Shown: in pieces, positions 6,888-14,229 of the stretch
Position numbering within the stretch: position 1 is the first letter of the stretch
Layout: the number at the start of each line of letters is the position of its first letter
Assembly: GCA_025774615.1 (NCBI GenBank)
Contig: JALGVQ010000056.1
Location: forward strand, 1 to 14,329
Length of the DNA stretch: 14,329 nucleotides
DNA from: a bacterium
GTDB lineage: Bacteria > Blakebacterota > Blakebacteria > Blakebacterales > Blakebacteraceae
Direction of reading: 5' to 3'
Notes under the pieces: generated by a model
Told to the model about the DNA's origin: nothing
What the model saw: the letters and a program-made list of their open reading frames with translations, nothing else
Databases searched by the model: none
Made by a program: the position numbers and the translations under genes

Positions 6888-8430
6888 TCATGAGAAAATA
6901 GACAGGCTGACAGAGATGCGGGAACTCGCCCGTCAGGGAGGCGGTCCCGACAGGATAGAGAAACAGCATGCAAAGGGGAAGCTGACGGCGCGGGAACGAC
7001 TCGACCTCCTGCTTGATGAAGGCACCTTTGTCGAGCAAGACATGTTCGTAACCCATCGTACCACCGGCTTCGGGATGGAGGATCAGCTGATCCTCGGGGA
7101 TGGAGTAGTGACCGGATATGGGCGGGTCGCGGGCCGGCTCGTCTTCGTCTTCAGTCAGGATTTCACCGTGTTCGGGGGATCACTTTCAGAAGCCCACTCC
7201 GAGAAGATCTGCAAACTGATGGATATGGCCATGAAGGTGGGCGCTCCCGTGATCGGACTGAATGATTCAGGCGGCGCGCGGATTCAGGAGGGAGTTGTCA
7301 GCCTGGGCGCGTATGCGGAGATCTTTCTCAGGAACACCCTCGCAAGCGGCGTAGTTCCGCAGATCAGCGCGATCCTGGGCCCCTGCGCCGGCGGCGCCGT
7401 GTACAGCCCGGCGATCACCGACTTCGTCGTCATGACGAGGAACACCTCCCACATGTTCGTCACCGGGCCGAATGTCGTGAAGACGGTGACCCATGAGGAT
7501 GTGACCTTCGAGGAGCTCGGCGGGGCCGATACGCATGCAACCCTTTCGGGGGTCGCTCATTTCGCGGCCGACAGCGAGGTGGATGCGCTGGAAAGCATCC
7601 GTACGCTCATGACCTTTCTGCCGAGCAACAACAGGGAGGATCCACCACGCATTCCCTGTGACGATCCCCACGACCGCGAGGAATCCGACCTCGACACCCT
7701 CGTTCCCGAGAACCCGAACAAACCGTACGACATGGGTGAAGTGATCCGGAAGGTGGTGGATTTCGGGGACTTCCTTGAGGTCCACAAGGATTATGCCCGT
7801 AACATCATTGTCGGTTTTGCGCGATTCGATGGCAGGCCGGTCGGCATCATCGCCAACCAGCCGGCACAGCTGGCGGGTGTGCTCGATATCGATTCATCGG
7901 TCAAGGGAGCCAGGTTCGTCAGGTTCTGTGACGCGTTCAATATTCCCCTGATAACCTTCGAAGATGTGCCCGGATTCCTCCCCGGACTGGAACAGGAACA
8001 CGGTGGGATCATCAAACAGGGTGCCAAACTGCTCTATGCCTATTGCGAGGCCACGGTACCGAAGATCACGATAATCACACGGAAGGCGTATGGCGGAGCG
8101 TATGACGTCATGAGCTCGAAGCACATCCGGGGGGATGTGAATCTCGCGTGGCCGACCGCGGAGATCGCCGTCATGGGGCCGAAGGGCGCGGTGGAAATCA
8201 TCTTCAAGAAGGAGATCGCTGAGGCCGATGATCCCGAGAGCGCGATCGAAGCGAGAGTTGAAGAGTATCGTCAGACCTTCGCCAATCCGTACATCGCGGC
8301 AAAGAGGGGCTATCTGGACGACATCATCGAACCGAGGACTACCAGGAGACGGGTGATCGAATCTCTGGAGATGCTGGAGACGAAGGTGGACAGGAACCCG
8401 GCGAAGAAGCATGGCAACATCCCGCTCTGA
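6880..8430 (+). CDS. pccB: Acyl-CoA carboxylase carboxyltransferase subunit, propionyl-CoA type
   Basis: This 516-residue crotonase-fold protein would transfer CO2 from carboxybiotin to an acyl-CoA, most likely propionyl-CoA to give methylmalonyl-CoA. N- and C-domains are both present. [12 protein letters not shown] (128-139) and [12 protein letters not shown] (167-178) form the N-domain oxyanion site. [21 protein letters not shown] and [13 protein letters not shown] (401-413) lie in the C-domain. Asp409 in GGAYDVM is the residue that, in actinobacterial enzymes, goes with propionyl- rather than acetyl-CoA preference. I chose ATG 6880, which overlaps coaE by eight bases; GTG 6874, two codons upstream, is possible. 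The biotin carboxylase and carrier are encoded further down, after two unrelated genes. Methylmalonyl-CoA decarboxylase alpha subunit is a close relative that cannot be fully excluded. Confidence 0.92.
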   Translation: MSDHEKIDRLTEMRELARQGGGPDRIEKQHAKGKLTARERLDLLLDEGTFVEQDMFVTHRTTGFGMEDQLILGDGVVTGYGRVAGRLVFVFSQDFTVFGGSLSEAHSEKICKLMDMAMKVGAPVIGLNDSGGARIQEGVVSLGAYAEIFLRNTLASGVVPQISAILGPCAGGAVYSPAITDFVVMTRNTSHMFVTGPNVVKTVTHEDVTFEELGGADTHATLSGVAHFAADSEVDALESIRTLMTFLPSNNREDPPRIPCDDPHDREESDLDTLVPENPNKPYDMGEVIRKVVDFGDFLEVHKDYARNIIVGFARFDGRPVGIIANQPAQLAGVLDIDSSVKGARFVRFCDAFNIPLITFEDVPGFLPGLEQEHGGIIKQGAKLLYAYCEATVPKITIITRKAYGGAYDVMSSKHIRGDVNLAWPTAEIAVMGPKGAVEIIFKKEIAEADDPESAIEARVEEYRQTFANPYIAAKRGYLDDIIEPRTTRRRVIESLEMLETKVDRNPAKKHGNIPL

Positions 8431-8432
8431 TC

Positions 8433-8436
8433 GGAG
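8433..8436 (+). promoter_or_regulatory. Ribosome binding site deciding the start of the M14 peptidase gene
   Basis: GGAG lies seven bases before GTG 8444. Starting there gives a signal peptide of normal length. The upstream ATG 8411 has only a weak GAAG-type site. Confidence 0.5.
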
Positions 8437-8443
8437 ATACGCA

Positions 8444-10105
8444 GTGATACAACGCGCAGCGCGACAACTGGTGCTCGTTCTGGCAGCATCGACAGCAGCA
8501 CCGTGTGTAACATCGGCACAGCAGGTGGTTTCAACGGGCGATCTGCCGCTGACGGTCGCTGAAGCGTCTGATTTCACCCGGACAGCGACCTTCGATGACG
8601 TCTGGAGCTGGGTCCGCGAACTACAGGCTCTTGGCGCTGGAATCCATGTCACAACGACGGGAATGACCACAGAGGGCAGAGCGATGCCGCTCGTGACGGT
8701 ATCGCGACCTCTGGTCACTACACCGGCCGAGGCGCATGCTACCGGAAAACCGATCATCTACCTGCAGGGGAATATCCACGCGGGTGAAGTGGAGGGTAAG
8801 GATGCTCTCCTGATGCTGATCAGGGACGTCACGCTGGGTGAGGCGAAAGAGGTGCTGGAAAACGTCATCCTGCTGATCAATCCCATCTTCAACCCGGACG
8901 GCAACGAGCAATGGGGCCCGGTGGCACGTAACCGGCGTGGTCAGGACGGTCCCGAGGAAGTAGGTCTGCGCCCGAACGGGATGGGGCTCGATCTGAACCG
9001 TGACTTCATCAAGGCGGAGGCTCCCGAGACGAGGGGCGCCCTCGGTGGAGTGCTGAACTCCTGGCGGCCGCACCTCTTCATGGATCTCCATACGACCAAC
9101 GGATCGCGGCATGGCTACGACCTCACCTACGCCGCGACGATGACCCCGACCGCGCCACAGGGACCGGTCGACTACACCAATGATGTGCTCCTGCCGGAGA
9201 TCAGGAGACGTGTGGCCGAACGCGGCCACGCGCTGTTCGATTATGGAAATCACAGCCGAAGTACCTATCCCCCGGATGCCTGGAGAACCTTCGGCTGGCA
9301 GCCGCGATACGCGTCCAATTACATGGGTATGCGGGGGATGATCAGCATCCTGAGTGAAGCGGTATCGTATCGATCGTTCCGTACCCGCCTGAGCGCGACG
9401 TACTGGTTCGTGCGGGAAACAGTGGATTTTGCGGGCCGCAACGCCGAAACGATCCTCGATCTGACCCGGAGGGCTGAGGAAGAGATCGTAAGCTGGGGTA
9501 ACGATCCGGAGAATGCACCTGAACTGGGTGTGCGATTCCAACTGGTGAGCCGTGGAAAGGAACCGGTCACCTACGAGGTGACTGAGGCCCCGACCGACCC
9601 GTCACCCCGTGCTCGGCGTGTGAACACCGGCAGGATCGAAGAGGCGCTGATGGATATCTACACGGTCTTCGAGCCGGTGGAGACGCGCCCATTCCCTGCC
9701 GGCTACATCATCCCGGTGGCGTATCCTGAAGCCGTGGAAGTGCTGCTTCGCCATGGTGTAGCTGTCGAACAGCTGGAGGCATCCTGGAGCGGAACCGTCC
9801 GGACTTTCCGGGTCGATTCACTCGCGGTTGCGCAGCGTCCCTACCAGGGACATCGTACTGTGTCCGTCTGGGGAGACTACACCGAAGAGGAGCGTGAGGT
9901 ACCAGCCGGGTGGTACTTCGTCTCGACGGCCCAGCCGCTCGGGGCGCTGATCTTCACCATGCTGGAACCTGAGATAGAAGACAGTCTCTTCACCTGGAAC
10001 TACTTCGACCGGACTCTCTCAGCGCGGCGAGACGTACCGGTTCTGAAGGTGATGTCAGCACCGGCAGTACCGCGATCGAGAATATCGGGGGTCGCAGGGA
10101 GATGA
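8444..10105 (+). CDS. Exported M14-family zinc carboxypeptidase
   Basis: This is a 553-residue secreted or periplasmic metallopeptidase that would remove C-terminal residues from peptides or act on peptidoglycan-like substrates. From GTG 8444 it opens IQRAARQLVLVLAASTAAP and continues to CVTSA-QQ, a classical signal peptide with likely cleavage after Ala26. ATG 8411 would add 11 residues and overlap pccB by 20 bases. Zinc ligands are His112 and Glu115 in NIHAGEVEGKD, and His216 in DLHTT. Substrate-binding NPDG (150-153) and LDLNRDF (around 183-188) are present. Glu305 in SILSEAVSYRSF is the likely catalytic base. The roughly 200 C-terminal residues have no motif I recognise and may be a substrate or surface domain. 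Its place between carboxylase subunit genes is unexpected. Confidence 0.9.
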   Translation: MIQRAARQLVLVLAASTAAPCVTSAQQVVSTGDLPLTVAEASDFTRTATFDDVWSWVRELQALGAGIHVTTTGMTTEGRAMPLVTVSRPLVTTPAEAHATGKPIIYLQGNIHAGEVEGKDALLMLIRDVTLGEAKEVLENVILLINPIFNPDGNEQWGPVARNRRGQDGPEEVGLRPNGMGLDLNRDFIKAEAPETRGALGGVLNSWRPHLFMDLHTTNGSRHGYDLTYAATMTPTAPQGPVDYTNDVLLPEIRRRVAERGHALFDYGNHSRSTYPPDAWRTFGWQPRYASNYMGMRGMISILSEAVSYRSFRTRLSATYWFVRETVDFAGRNAETILDLTRRAEEEIVSWGNDPENAPELGVRFQLVSRGKEPVTYEVTEAPTDPSPRARRVNTGRIEEALMDIYTVFEPVETRPFPAGYIIPVAYPEAVEVLLRHGVAVEQLEASWSGTVRTFRVDSLAVAQRPYQGHRTVSVWGDYTEEEREVPAGWYFVSTAQPLGALIFTMLEPEIEDSLFTWNYFDRTLSARRDVPVLKVMSAPAVPRSRISGVAGR

Positions 10106-10131
10106 TCATTGTGACCCAGGGTACCGCAACC

Positions 10132-10136
10132 AGGAG
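10132..10136 (+). promoter_or_regulatory. Ribosome binding site of the aminotransferase gene
   Basis: AGGAG lies nine bases before ATG 10146. It fixes this start, which is followed directly by the conserved MGPGPSN motif at residues 13-19. Confidence 0.6.
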
Positions 10137-10145
10137 AATACATCG

Positions 10146-11309
10146 ATGAACCGTCCAGCAGACATCCCCGAACGCCTTCTGATGGGGCCGGGACCGAGTA
10201 ATGTGGCACCCTCAGTCCTGGAAGCTCTCTCCCGTCCCACGATCGGTCATCTCGATCCTGCTTTTCTCGTCATTATGGATCAGGTCCAGGAAATGCTGCG
10301 ATCGGTTTTCAATACAGACAATCCTTTCACGATAGCGGTATCGGGAACCGGTAGCGCCGCGATGGAAGCGGCTGTCGATAACCTGGTGGAACCAGGCGAT
10401 CGGGTGATTGTGGGAGTCAACGGTGTATTCGGAACCCGTCTGGTCGATATGGCCGGCAGGGCAGGGGCTGAAGTAGAGGCGCTCGAGTTCGACTGGGGAA
10501 CACCGATTCCCATTGAGGCGGTCGAAGAGGCATTGAAGAGGAAACCGGCAGACCTCGTGATGCTTGTGCACGGAGAGACTTCGACCGGTGTTATGCAGCC
10601 GGTTGAAGGAGTGGGGGCGCTCTGCCACGAACATGGCGCTCTGGTCCTGCTCGACTGTGTGACAAGTCTTGGAGGAGCTCCGGTTCTTCTCGATACGTGG
10701 GAGGTGGATGTCTGCTACTCGGGTGCCCAGAAGTGTCTGTCGGTCCCGCCCGGTGTCTCACCGCTGACGTTCTCGGATCGCGCCGTTGAAAAACTCGAAT
10801 CTCGGAAGCAGAAGGTGCCCTCCTGGTACCTCGACATGTCGATGATCAGGAATTACTGGGGAGAGAACCGCGCGTATCACCACACCGCTCCCATCAACAT
10901 GATCTACGCCCTCCACGAAGGACTGCGCCTGATCCTCGAAGAGGGACTCGAGAAACGATGGGCCCGGCACCTGCGACACGCGGAGGCTCTCTGGGCAGGG
11001 CTTGAGGCCATCGGTTGGGAGCCGTTCGTGGGGCAGGAGTACCGGTTGCCTCCGTTGACAACGGTGCGGCCACCGGCCGGATTGGATGAGAAGGAGTTCC
11101 GGGGGCGCCTTCTGGAGGAACATGACATCGAAATAGGTGGCGGCCTCGGTCCGCTGGCCGGCCAGGTGGTCAGAGTGGGACTCATGGGGGCTTCAAGCAC
11201 ACCAGAAAGCCTGCTCCGGTTCCTCTCTGCCACAGAGGCATTGAGCGGCGCTCCCGAGGGTGCGGCTGTCGATGCCGCTGAACACCTCCTTGCTCAAGAG
11301 GGTGTGTGA
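10146..11309 (+). CDS. Class V aminotransferase, serine/alanine--glyoxylate type
   Basis: This 387-residue PLP enzyme of the AGXT/serine-pyruvate aminotransferase group probably uses glyoxylate or pyruvate as amino acceptor, with serine or alanine as donor. The group's marks are LLMGPGPSNV (11-20), SGTGSAAMEAA (66-76), HGETSTGV (142-149), LLDCVTSLGG with Asp170 holding the PLP ring nitrogen, and SGAQKCLSVPPG with Schiff-base Lys196. YHHTAPINMIYALHEGLRL matches the helix typical of this family, and the C-terminal VRVGLMG fits too. The exact substrate cannot be read from sequence; serine-glyoxylate, alanine-glyoxylate and serine-pyruvate aminotransferase are all possible. Its stop lies just before the biotin carboxylase start, so the two are very likely co-transcribed. 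Confidence 0.92.
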   Translation: MNRPADIPERLLMGPGPSNVAPSVLEALSRPTIGHLDPAFLVIMDQVQEMLRSVFNTDNPFTIAVSGTGSAAMEAAVDNLVEPGDRVIVGVNGVFGTRLVDMAGRAGAEVEALEFDWGTPIPIEAVEEALKRKPADLVMLVHGETSTGVMQPVEGVGALCHEHGALVLLDCVTSLGGAPVLLDTWEVDVCYSGAQKCLSVPPGVSPLTFSDRAVEKLESRKQKVPSWYLDMSMIRNYWGENRAYHHTAPINMIYALHEGLRLILEEGLEKRWARHLRHAEALWAGLEAIGWEPFVGQEYRLPPLTTVRPPAGLDEKEFRGRLLEEHDIEIGGGLGPLAGQVVRVGLMGASSTPESLLRFLSATEALSGAPEGAAVDAAEHLLAQEGV

Positions 11310-11317
11310 GGATTGTG

Positions 11318-12844
11318 ATGCCCGATCGCCTCTTCTCGAAGGTCCTGGTGGCCAATCGCGGTGAGATCGCCATCAGGATATTCAGGACCTGCCATGAGCA
11401 GGGCATAGACACGGTTGCAGTTTACAGTGAGGCGGACAGACTGGCGCCGCATGTCGCGGCGGCGGGAGAGGCGTACGCGATAGGTCCGCCGCCAGCCAGG
11501 GAATCATATCTCGTGATCGGGAACATCCTCGAGGCAGCGCGGGTGAGCGGAGCGGACGCAATCCATCCCGGGTATGGATTCCTTGCCGAGAATGCCGATT
11601 TCGCTCAGTCGGTGATGGATGCGGGCCTGACCTGGATCGGACCCCCGCCGGAAGCGATGCGTCTGCTGGGAGACAAGACAGCAGCCCGTAAGGTGGCCAT
11701 TGAGCACCATGTACCGGTGGTGCCCGGTACACCGGAACCGGTGGCTTCGACCGATGAGGCGATTGCCGCGGCCGACGAGATCGGTTATCCGGTACTTCTG
11801 AAGGCTGCTGCCGGAGGTGGTGGGAAGGGGATGCGGGTCGTGGAAGCGGCTGAAGATATGGAGGCAGCATTCAGGATGGCATCCTCGGAAGCAGGTTCTG
11901 CATTCGGGGATGAATCAGTCTATATCGAAAAGTACATAGCGCGACCGCGACATATCGAGATCCAGATCATGGCTGACTCCCATGGTACCTGCCTCTGGCT
12001 GGGTGAGCGGGAGTGCAGTGTGCAGAGACGCCATCAGAAGATCATCGAGGAAACACCGAGCCCGGCACTCAATCCACAGATGCGGAAAGAGATCGGGGAG
12101 GCCGCAGTGGAACTTGCCGGCGCAGCGGGGTATGTGGGAGCGGGCACGGTCGAATTCCTTTTCGAGGAAGACCGGTTCTATTTTCTCGAAGTCAACGCCC
12201 GCCTTCAGGTCGAACACCCTGTCACAGAGATGGTCACCGGGCGGGATATCGTTCTCGATCAGCTGATGATCGCTGCCGGCAGACCTCTCGATCTGACACA
12301 GGAGGATATTCAGCCTCTGGGCCACGCCATCGAAGTACGGGTCTATGCCGAAGATCCGGAGAACAATTTCTTTCCCTCTCCCGGCACGATAACTTTCATC
12401 GACCCCCCGGCAGGACCGGGTGTCAGGCACGACTCGGGAGTCGCGGCAGGAAGCGAGGTCACGCTCTACTACGATCCCCTCATCGCGAAACTGATAACGT
12501 GGGCACCCGATCGGGCACATGCTATCCGTCGTATGCAGCGGGCGCTCGATGAGTACCAGATCGCCGGTGTGACGACGATCATTCCCATTCTCGGCGAGAT
12601 TCTGCTTCAGGAATCATTCCAGTCGGGGGAATACGACACCACGATCGTGCCGCGGATGCAGGAGGAGCGCGAAGAGAGGCAGGCGGATGAGGATGATGAC
12701 ACCGCGTTCTTTGCCGCACTCTCAGCGGCTCTCTACCACACTGTTTCCGGCAGCGGATTCATTCCGGGCTCCGGGAGCAGGCCGAAGTGTTCCCTGAGTC
12801 CATGGGTCGAGAAGGGGAGGGGGGATCGGCAGTGGCGAAGATAA
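11318..12844 (+). CDS. accC: Biotin carboxylase subunit of an acyl-CoA carboxylase
   Basis: This 508-residue ATP-grasp enzyme carboxylates biotin on the carrier protein using bicarbonate and ATP. Marks in order are KVLVANRGEIAIRI (N-terminus), HPGYGFLAENADFA, the glycine loop AAGGGGKGM, ERECSVQRRHQKIIEE, FLEVNARLQVEHPVTE with the catalytic Arg, and YDPLIAKLITWA. Many homologues read E-M-N-T-R where this has E-V-N-A-R. The start is ATG 11318 with GAGGA five bases upstream. GTG 11306 would overlap the aminotransferase stop by four bases (GTGA) and add four residues. The protein stops after the biotin carboxylase domain and a charged, low-complexity tail, about 450-508. The carrier is encoded separately, and its start overlaps the end of this gene by 13 bases. 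Confidence 0.93.
   Translation: MPDRLFSKVLVANRGEIAIRIFRTCHEQGIDTVAVYSEADRLAPHVAAAGEAYAIGPPPARESYLVIGNILEAARVSGADAIHPGYGFLAENADFAQSVMDAGLTWIGPPPEAMRLLGDKTAARKVAIEHHVPVVPGTPEPVASTDEAIAAADEIGYPVLLKAAAGGGGKGMRVVEAAEDMEAAFRMASSEAGSAFGDESVYIEKYIARPRHIEIQIMADSHGTCLWLGERECSVQRRHQKIIEETPSPALNPQMRKEIGEAAVELAGAAGYVGAGTVEFLFEEDRFYFLEVNARLQVEHPVTEMVTGRDIVLDQLMIAAGRPLDLTQEDIQPLGHAIEVRVYAEDPENNFFPSPGTITFIDPPAGPGVRHDSGVAAGSEVTLYYDPLIAKLITWAPDRAHAIRRMQRALDEYQIAGVTTIIPILGEILLQESFQSGEYDTTIVPRMQEEREERQADEDDDTAFFAALSAALYHTVSGSGFIPGSGSRPKCSLSPWVEKGRGDRQWRR
12814..12824 (+). promoter_or_regulatory. Ribosome binding site of the biotin carrier gene, inside accC
   Basis: GGGGAGGGGGG ends seven bases before GTG 12832 and is embedded in the last codons of accC. 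It supports GTG 12832 over the in-frame GTG 12787 and ATG 12802. Confidence 0.55.
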
Positions 12845-13383
12845 CCTGGGCAGTAACCCTTGCCGGAGAGACCCGTGAGATCACCCTTGATCGATCACCC
12901 GATGATGGCGGGTTTCTCCTTACGGCGGTAAACGGCGATGGCAGTTCCGGTGAACTCCCTGTCACACTGAAACATATACACGGGGATCAATACTTCGTGA
13001 GCCTCGGTGACCGCTGTGAACATGTCAGTCTGCGCAGGGATGAAAAGGGGATCAGAACCGCTCTGAGAGGGCGGGAATTCGTGGCCGATGTAGAAGAAGC
13101 ACGATTATTCCGGATGAAACGCGATAGTGCTGTTCAATCGGGCAGGGAAGGCCCGGCTGATGTTGTCGCTCCGATGCCGGGACTGGTCCTGTCAATCGAT
13201 GTCACCGAGGGGCAGGAAGTCTCTCCGGGAGAAGGACTTGCTGTTGTTGAATCGATGAAGATGGAGAATGAGATCAAATCACCTCACGCTGGTATCGTTG
13301 AGTCGATCGTGGTAGAGGTCGGATCGGTTGTGGACAGGGGAGACACTCTTGTGCGGATCACAGCCCCGCCTGAAGGCGGATAG
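12832..13383 (+). CDS. Biotin carboxyl carrier subunit of the acyl-CoA carboxylase
   Basis: This 183-residue protein carries the biotin that shuttles carboxyl groups between biotin carboxylase and carboxyltransferase. The biotinyl domain fills about 108-177: APMPGLVL, then the attachment motif ESMKMEN with Lys143, then SPHAGIVESIVVEVGSVVDRGDTLVRI. The first 100 residues look like the beta-rich linker or BT-like domain that joins the domains in fused propionyl-CoA carboxylase alpha chains (ITWAVTLAGETREITL... GREFVADVEEARLFR). That assignment is inference. The start overlaps the end of accC by 13 bases, so the two products are likely translated in coupled fashion. The gene closes the metabolic block; a 317-base non-coding stretch follows. 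Confidence 0.9.
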   Translation: MAKITWAVTLAGETREITLDRSPDDGGFLLTAVNGDGSSGELPVTLKHIHGDQYFVSLGDRCEHVSLRRDEKGIRTALRGREFVADVEEARLFRMKRDSAVQSGREGPADVVAPMPGLVLSIDVTEGQEVSPGEGLAVVESMKMENEIKSPHAGIVESIVVEVGSVVDRGDTLVRITAPPEGG

Positions 13384-13427
13384 CCATCCAGCGCCAGAGT
13401 AAACCTTGCTATCGACGATTTCTCCAG

Positions 13428-13450
13428 AAGGCTCCTTGGCCTTGCTTTTT
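13428..13450 (+). terminator. Weak candidate intrinsic terminator after the biotin carrier gene
   Basis: AAGGC (13428-13432) and GCCTT (13439-13443) form a five-bp stem with a six-base loop, followed by GCTTTTT. The stem is short for an efficient terminator, but the position, 45 bases after the stop, and the T-run fit. Confidence 0.4.
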
Positions 13451-13480
13451 AGTCAACGACCCCCCTTCTTATAAACCTTA

Positions 13481-13527
13481 CCCGGGTTGCTGACCCCACC
13501 GGGACTCTTTCCACCTGAGGGGAAGAG
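13481..13527 (+). ncRNA. Two adjacent stem-loops in the rimP leader
   Basis: CCCGG/CCGGG (13481-13485 with 13499-13503) forms a five-bp all-GC stem; an inner GGGT/ACCC pairing (13484-13487 with 13493-13496) competes with it. One base later, CTCTTTCC pairs with GGGAAGAG (13505-13512 with 13520-13527, one G-U pair) around a seven-base loop. Neither has a T-run. They are probably part of the 5' untranslated RNA of rimP-nusA. Confidence 0.4.
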
Positions 13528-13544
13528 CATGGCCGGCGGGTCGG

Positions 13545-13609
13545 GGATCTCTGCAGGCGCGTGTTATAGGTTTTCCTATCCTCGTGAAGCGCCAGGCTTA
13601 AGGAGATTC
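13545..13609 (+). ncRNA. Long interrupted hairpin in the rimP leader
   Basis: Nested complementarity can be read by eye. The outer stem is 13545-13552 with 13602-13609 (8 bp, two G-U pairs). The middle stem is GGCGC/GCGCC (13556-13560 with 13589-13593). The inner stem is ATAGG/CCTAT (13566-13570 with 13575-13579) closed by a TTTT loop. The 3' side of the outer stem contains AAGGAG, a ribosome-binding-like motif with no start codon at a proper distance. Confidence 0.42.
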
Positions 13610-13617
13610 TGAACGTA

Positions 13618-13646
13618 CAGCCGATTTCGGGTGTCGCTATCGGTTG
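13618..13646 (+). ncRNA. Stem-loop close to the rimP start
   Basis: CAGCCGAT (13618-13625) pairs with ATCGGTTG (13639-13646), eight bp with one G-U, around a 13-base loop. It ends 54 bases before the rimP GTG. Confidence 0.42.
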
Positions 13647-13700
13647 GGGATATAGGGTATCACCAATCGGTATAACCGCGAACAGATTCAGGGTGGCACG

Positions 13701-14195
13701 GTGGAGGAATCGAAACAGACAACGCTCATTGAGGGGTACGTTCAGCAGGTGCTCGAACTGGAGGATGATCTCGAACTCGTCGAGGTGCTCCAGTCGGGGA
13801 GTAATGTCGTCAAAGTGTTCATCTACCGGCCTGACGGAGTGACGATTGAAGACTGCACGCGAATCAATCGTCGACTCGCGCGGGCACTGGAACACGATGA
13901 AGACGTTGCGGTACCACCTGCTATCGAAGTCTCCTCTCCGGGACTTGATCGCCGACTGCACAGCAGACGCGATTTCGAACGGGTTATAGGTGAGCACATC
14001 AGGCTCGAAGTAACTGAAGACGATGGCAGGAAAAGCGCCATCATGGGCCTGCTGACCGATGTTACCGAGGAAGATGACCTTCTTCTGAATCCGCCGGTGG
14101 GAAAGAAGCGGAAGAGCGGCTCGAGCGGAGAGAAAGATCCGTTTCGGGTAGCACTTGCCCGGGTTCGCGAAGGCAGAGTAGAAATCCTTTTCTAA
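13701..14195 (+). CDS. rimP: Ribosome maturation factor RimP
   Basis: RimP is needed for late maturation of the 30S ribosomal subunit. The 164-residue product shows the family core: an N-terminal alpha/beta domain with VVKVFIYRPDGVTIEDCTRINRRLARALE (36-64), then IEVSSPGLDRRL (75-86), the strongest RimP motif, and a small C-terminal SH3-like barrel from about residue 95. A lysine/serine-rich insertion (GKKRKSGSSGEKD, 134-146) lengthens the last barrel loop slightly. The start is GTG with AGGG seven bases upstream, and the in-frame upstream sequence is closed by a stop in the leader. nusA follows after 34 bases, the conserved rimP-nusA order. Confidence 0.94.
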   Translation: MEESKQTTLIEGYVQQVLELEDDLELVEVLQSGSNVVKVFIYRPDGVTIEDCTRINRRLARALEHDEDVAVPPAIEVSSPGLDRRLHSRRDFERVIGEHIRLEVTEDDGRKSAIMGLLTDVTEEDDLLLNPPVGKKRKSGSSGEKDPFRVALARVREGRVEILF

Positions 14196-14229
14196 CACTA
14201 CCGGTGCGGAGGCAGCGGTTGGAGGTTCG

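Larger units (their letters stand above)
13384..13700 (+). other. 317-base non-coding stretch: end of the carboxylase operon and leader of rimP-nusA
   Basis: I see no credible gene here on either strand, and no tRNA, tmRNA or SRP RNA landmarks. It holds a weak candidate terminator at 13428-13450, then a chain of potential stem-loops at 13481-13503, 13505-13527, 13545-13609 and 13618-13646, ending close to the rimP GTG. TATAAA at 13470-13475 could be a -10 element but has no good -35 partner at normal spacing, so the promoter is not fixed. Confidence 0.6.

Noticed and set aside
7894-8757. 287-codon open frame on the minus strand across the pccB end and the peptidase start
   Set aside because: It crosses two well-supported + strand genes and has no recognisable domain.
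8621-9541. 306-codon open frame on the minus strand within the M14 peptidase gene
   Set aside because: It sits antisense to a gene with complete zinc and catalytic motifs. Its composition (Arg/His-rich, no motifs) is that of a shadow frame.
13600-13640. Leader peptide after the AAGGAG motif in the rimP leader
   Set aside because: No ATG, GTG or TTG lies at suitable spacing, and the downstream open frame overlaps rimP out of frame with no family character.
13384-13700. Possible tRNA, tmRNA, SRP RNA or known riboswitch
   Set aside because: No T-loop GTTCRANYC pattern, no tmRNA end sequence and no SRP GGTCAGG..GGAAG core is present on either strand. The stems do not match a known riboswitch that I can recall.
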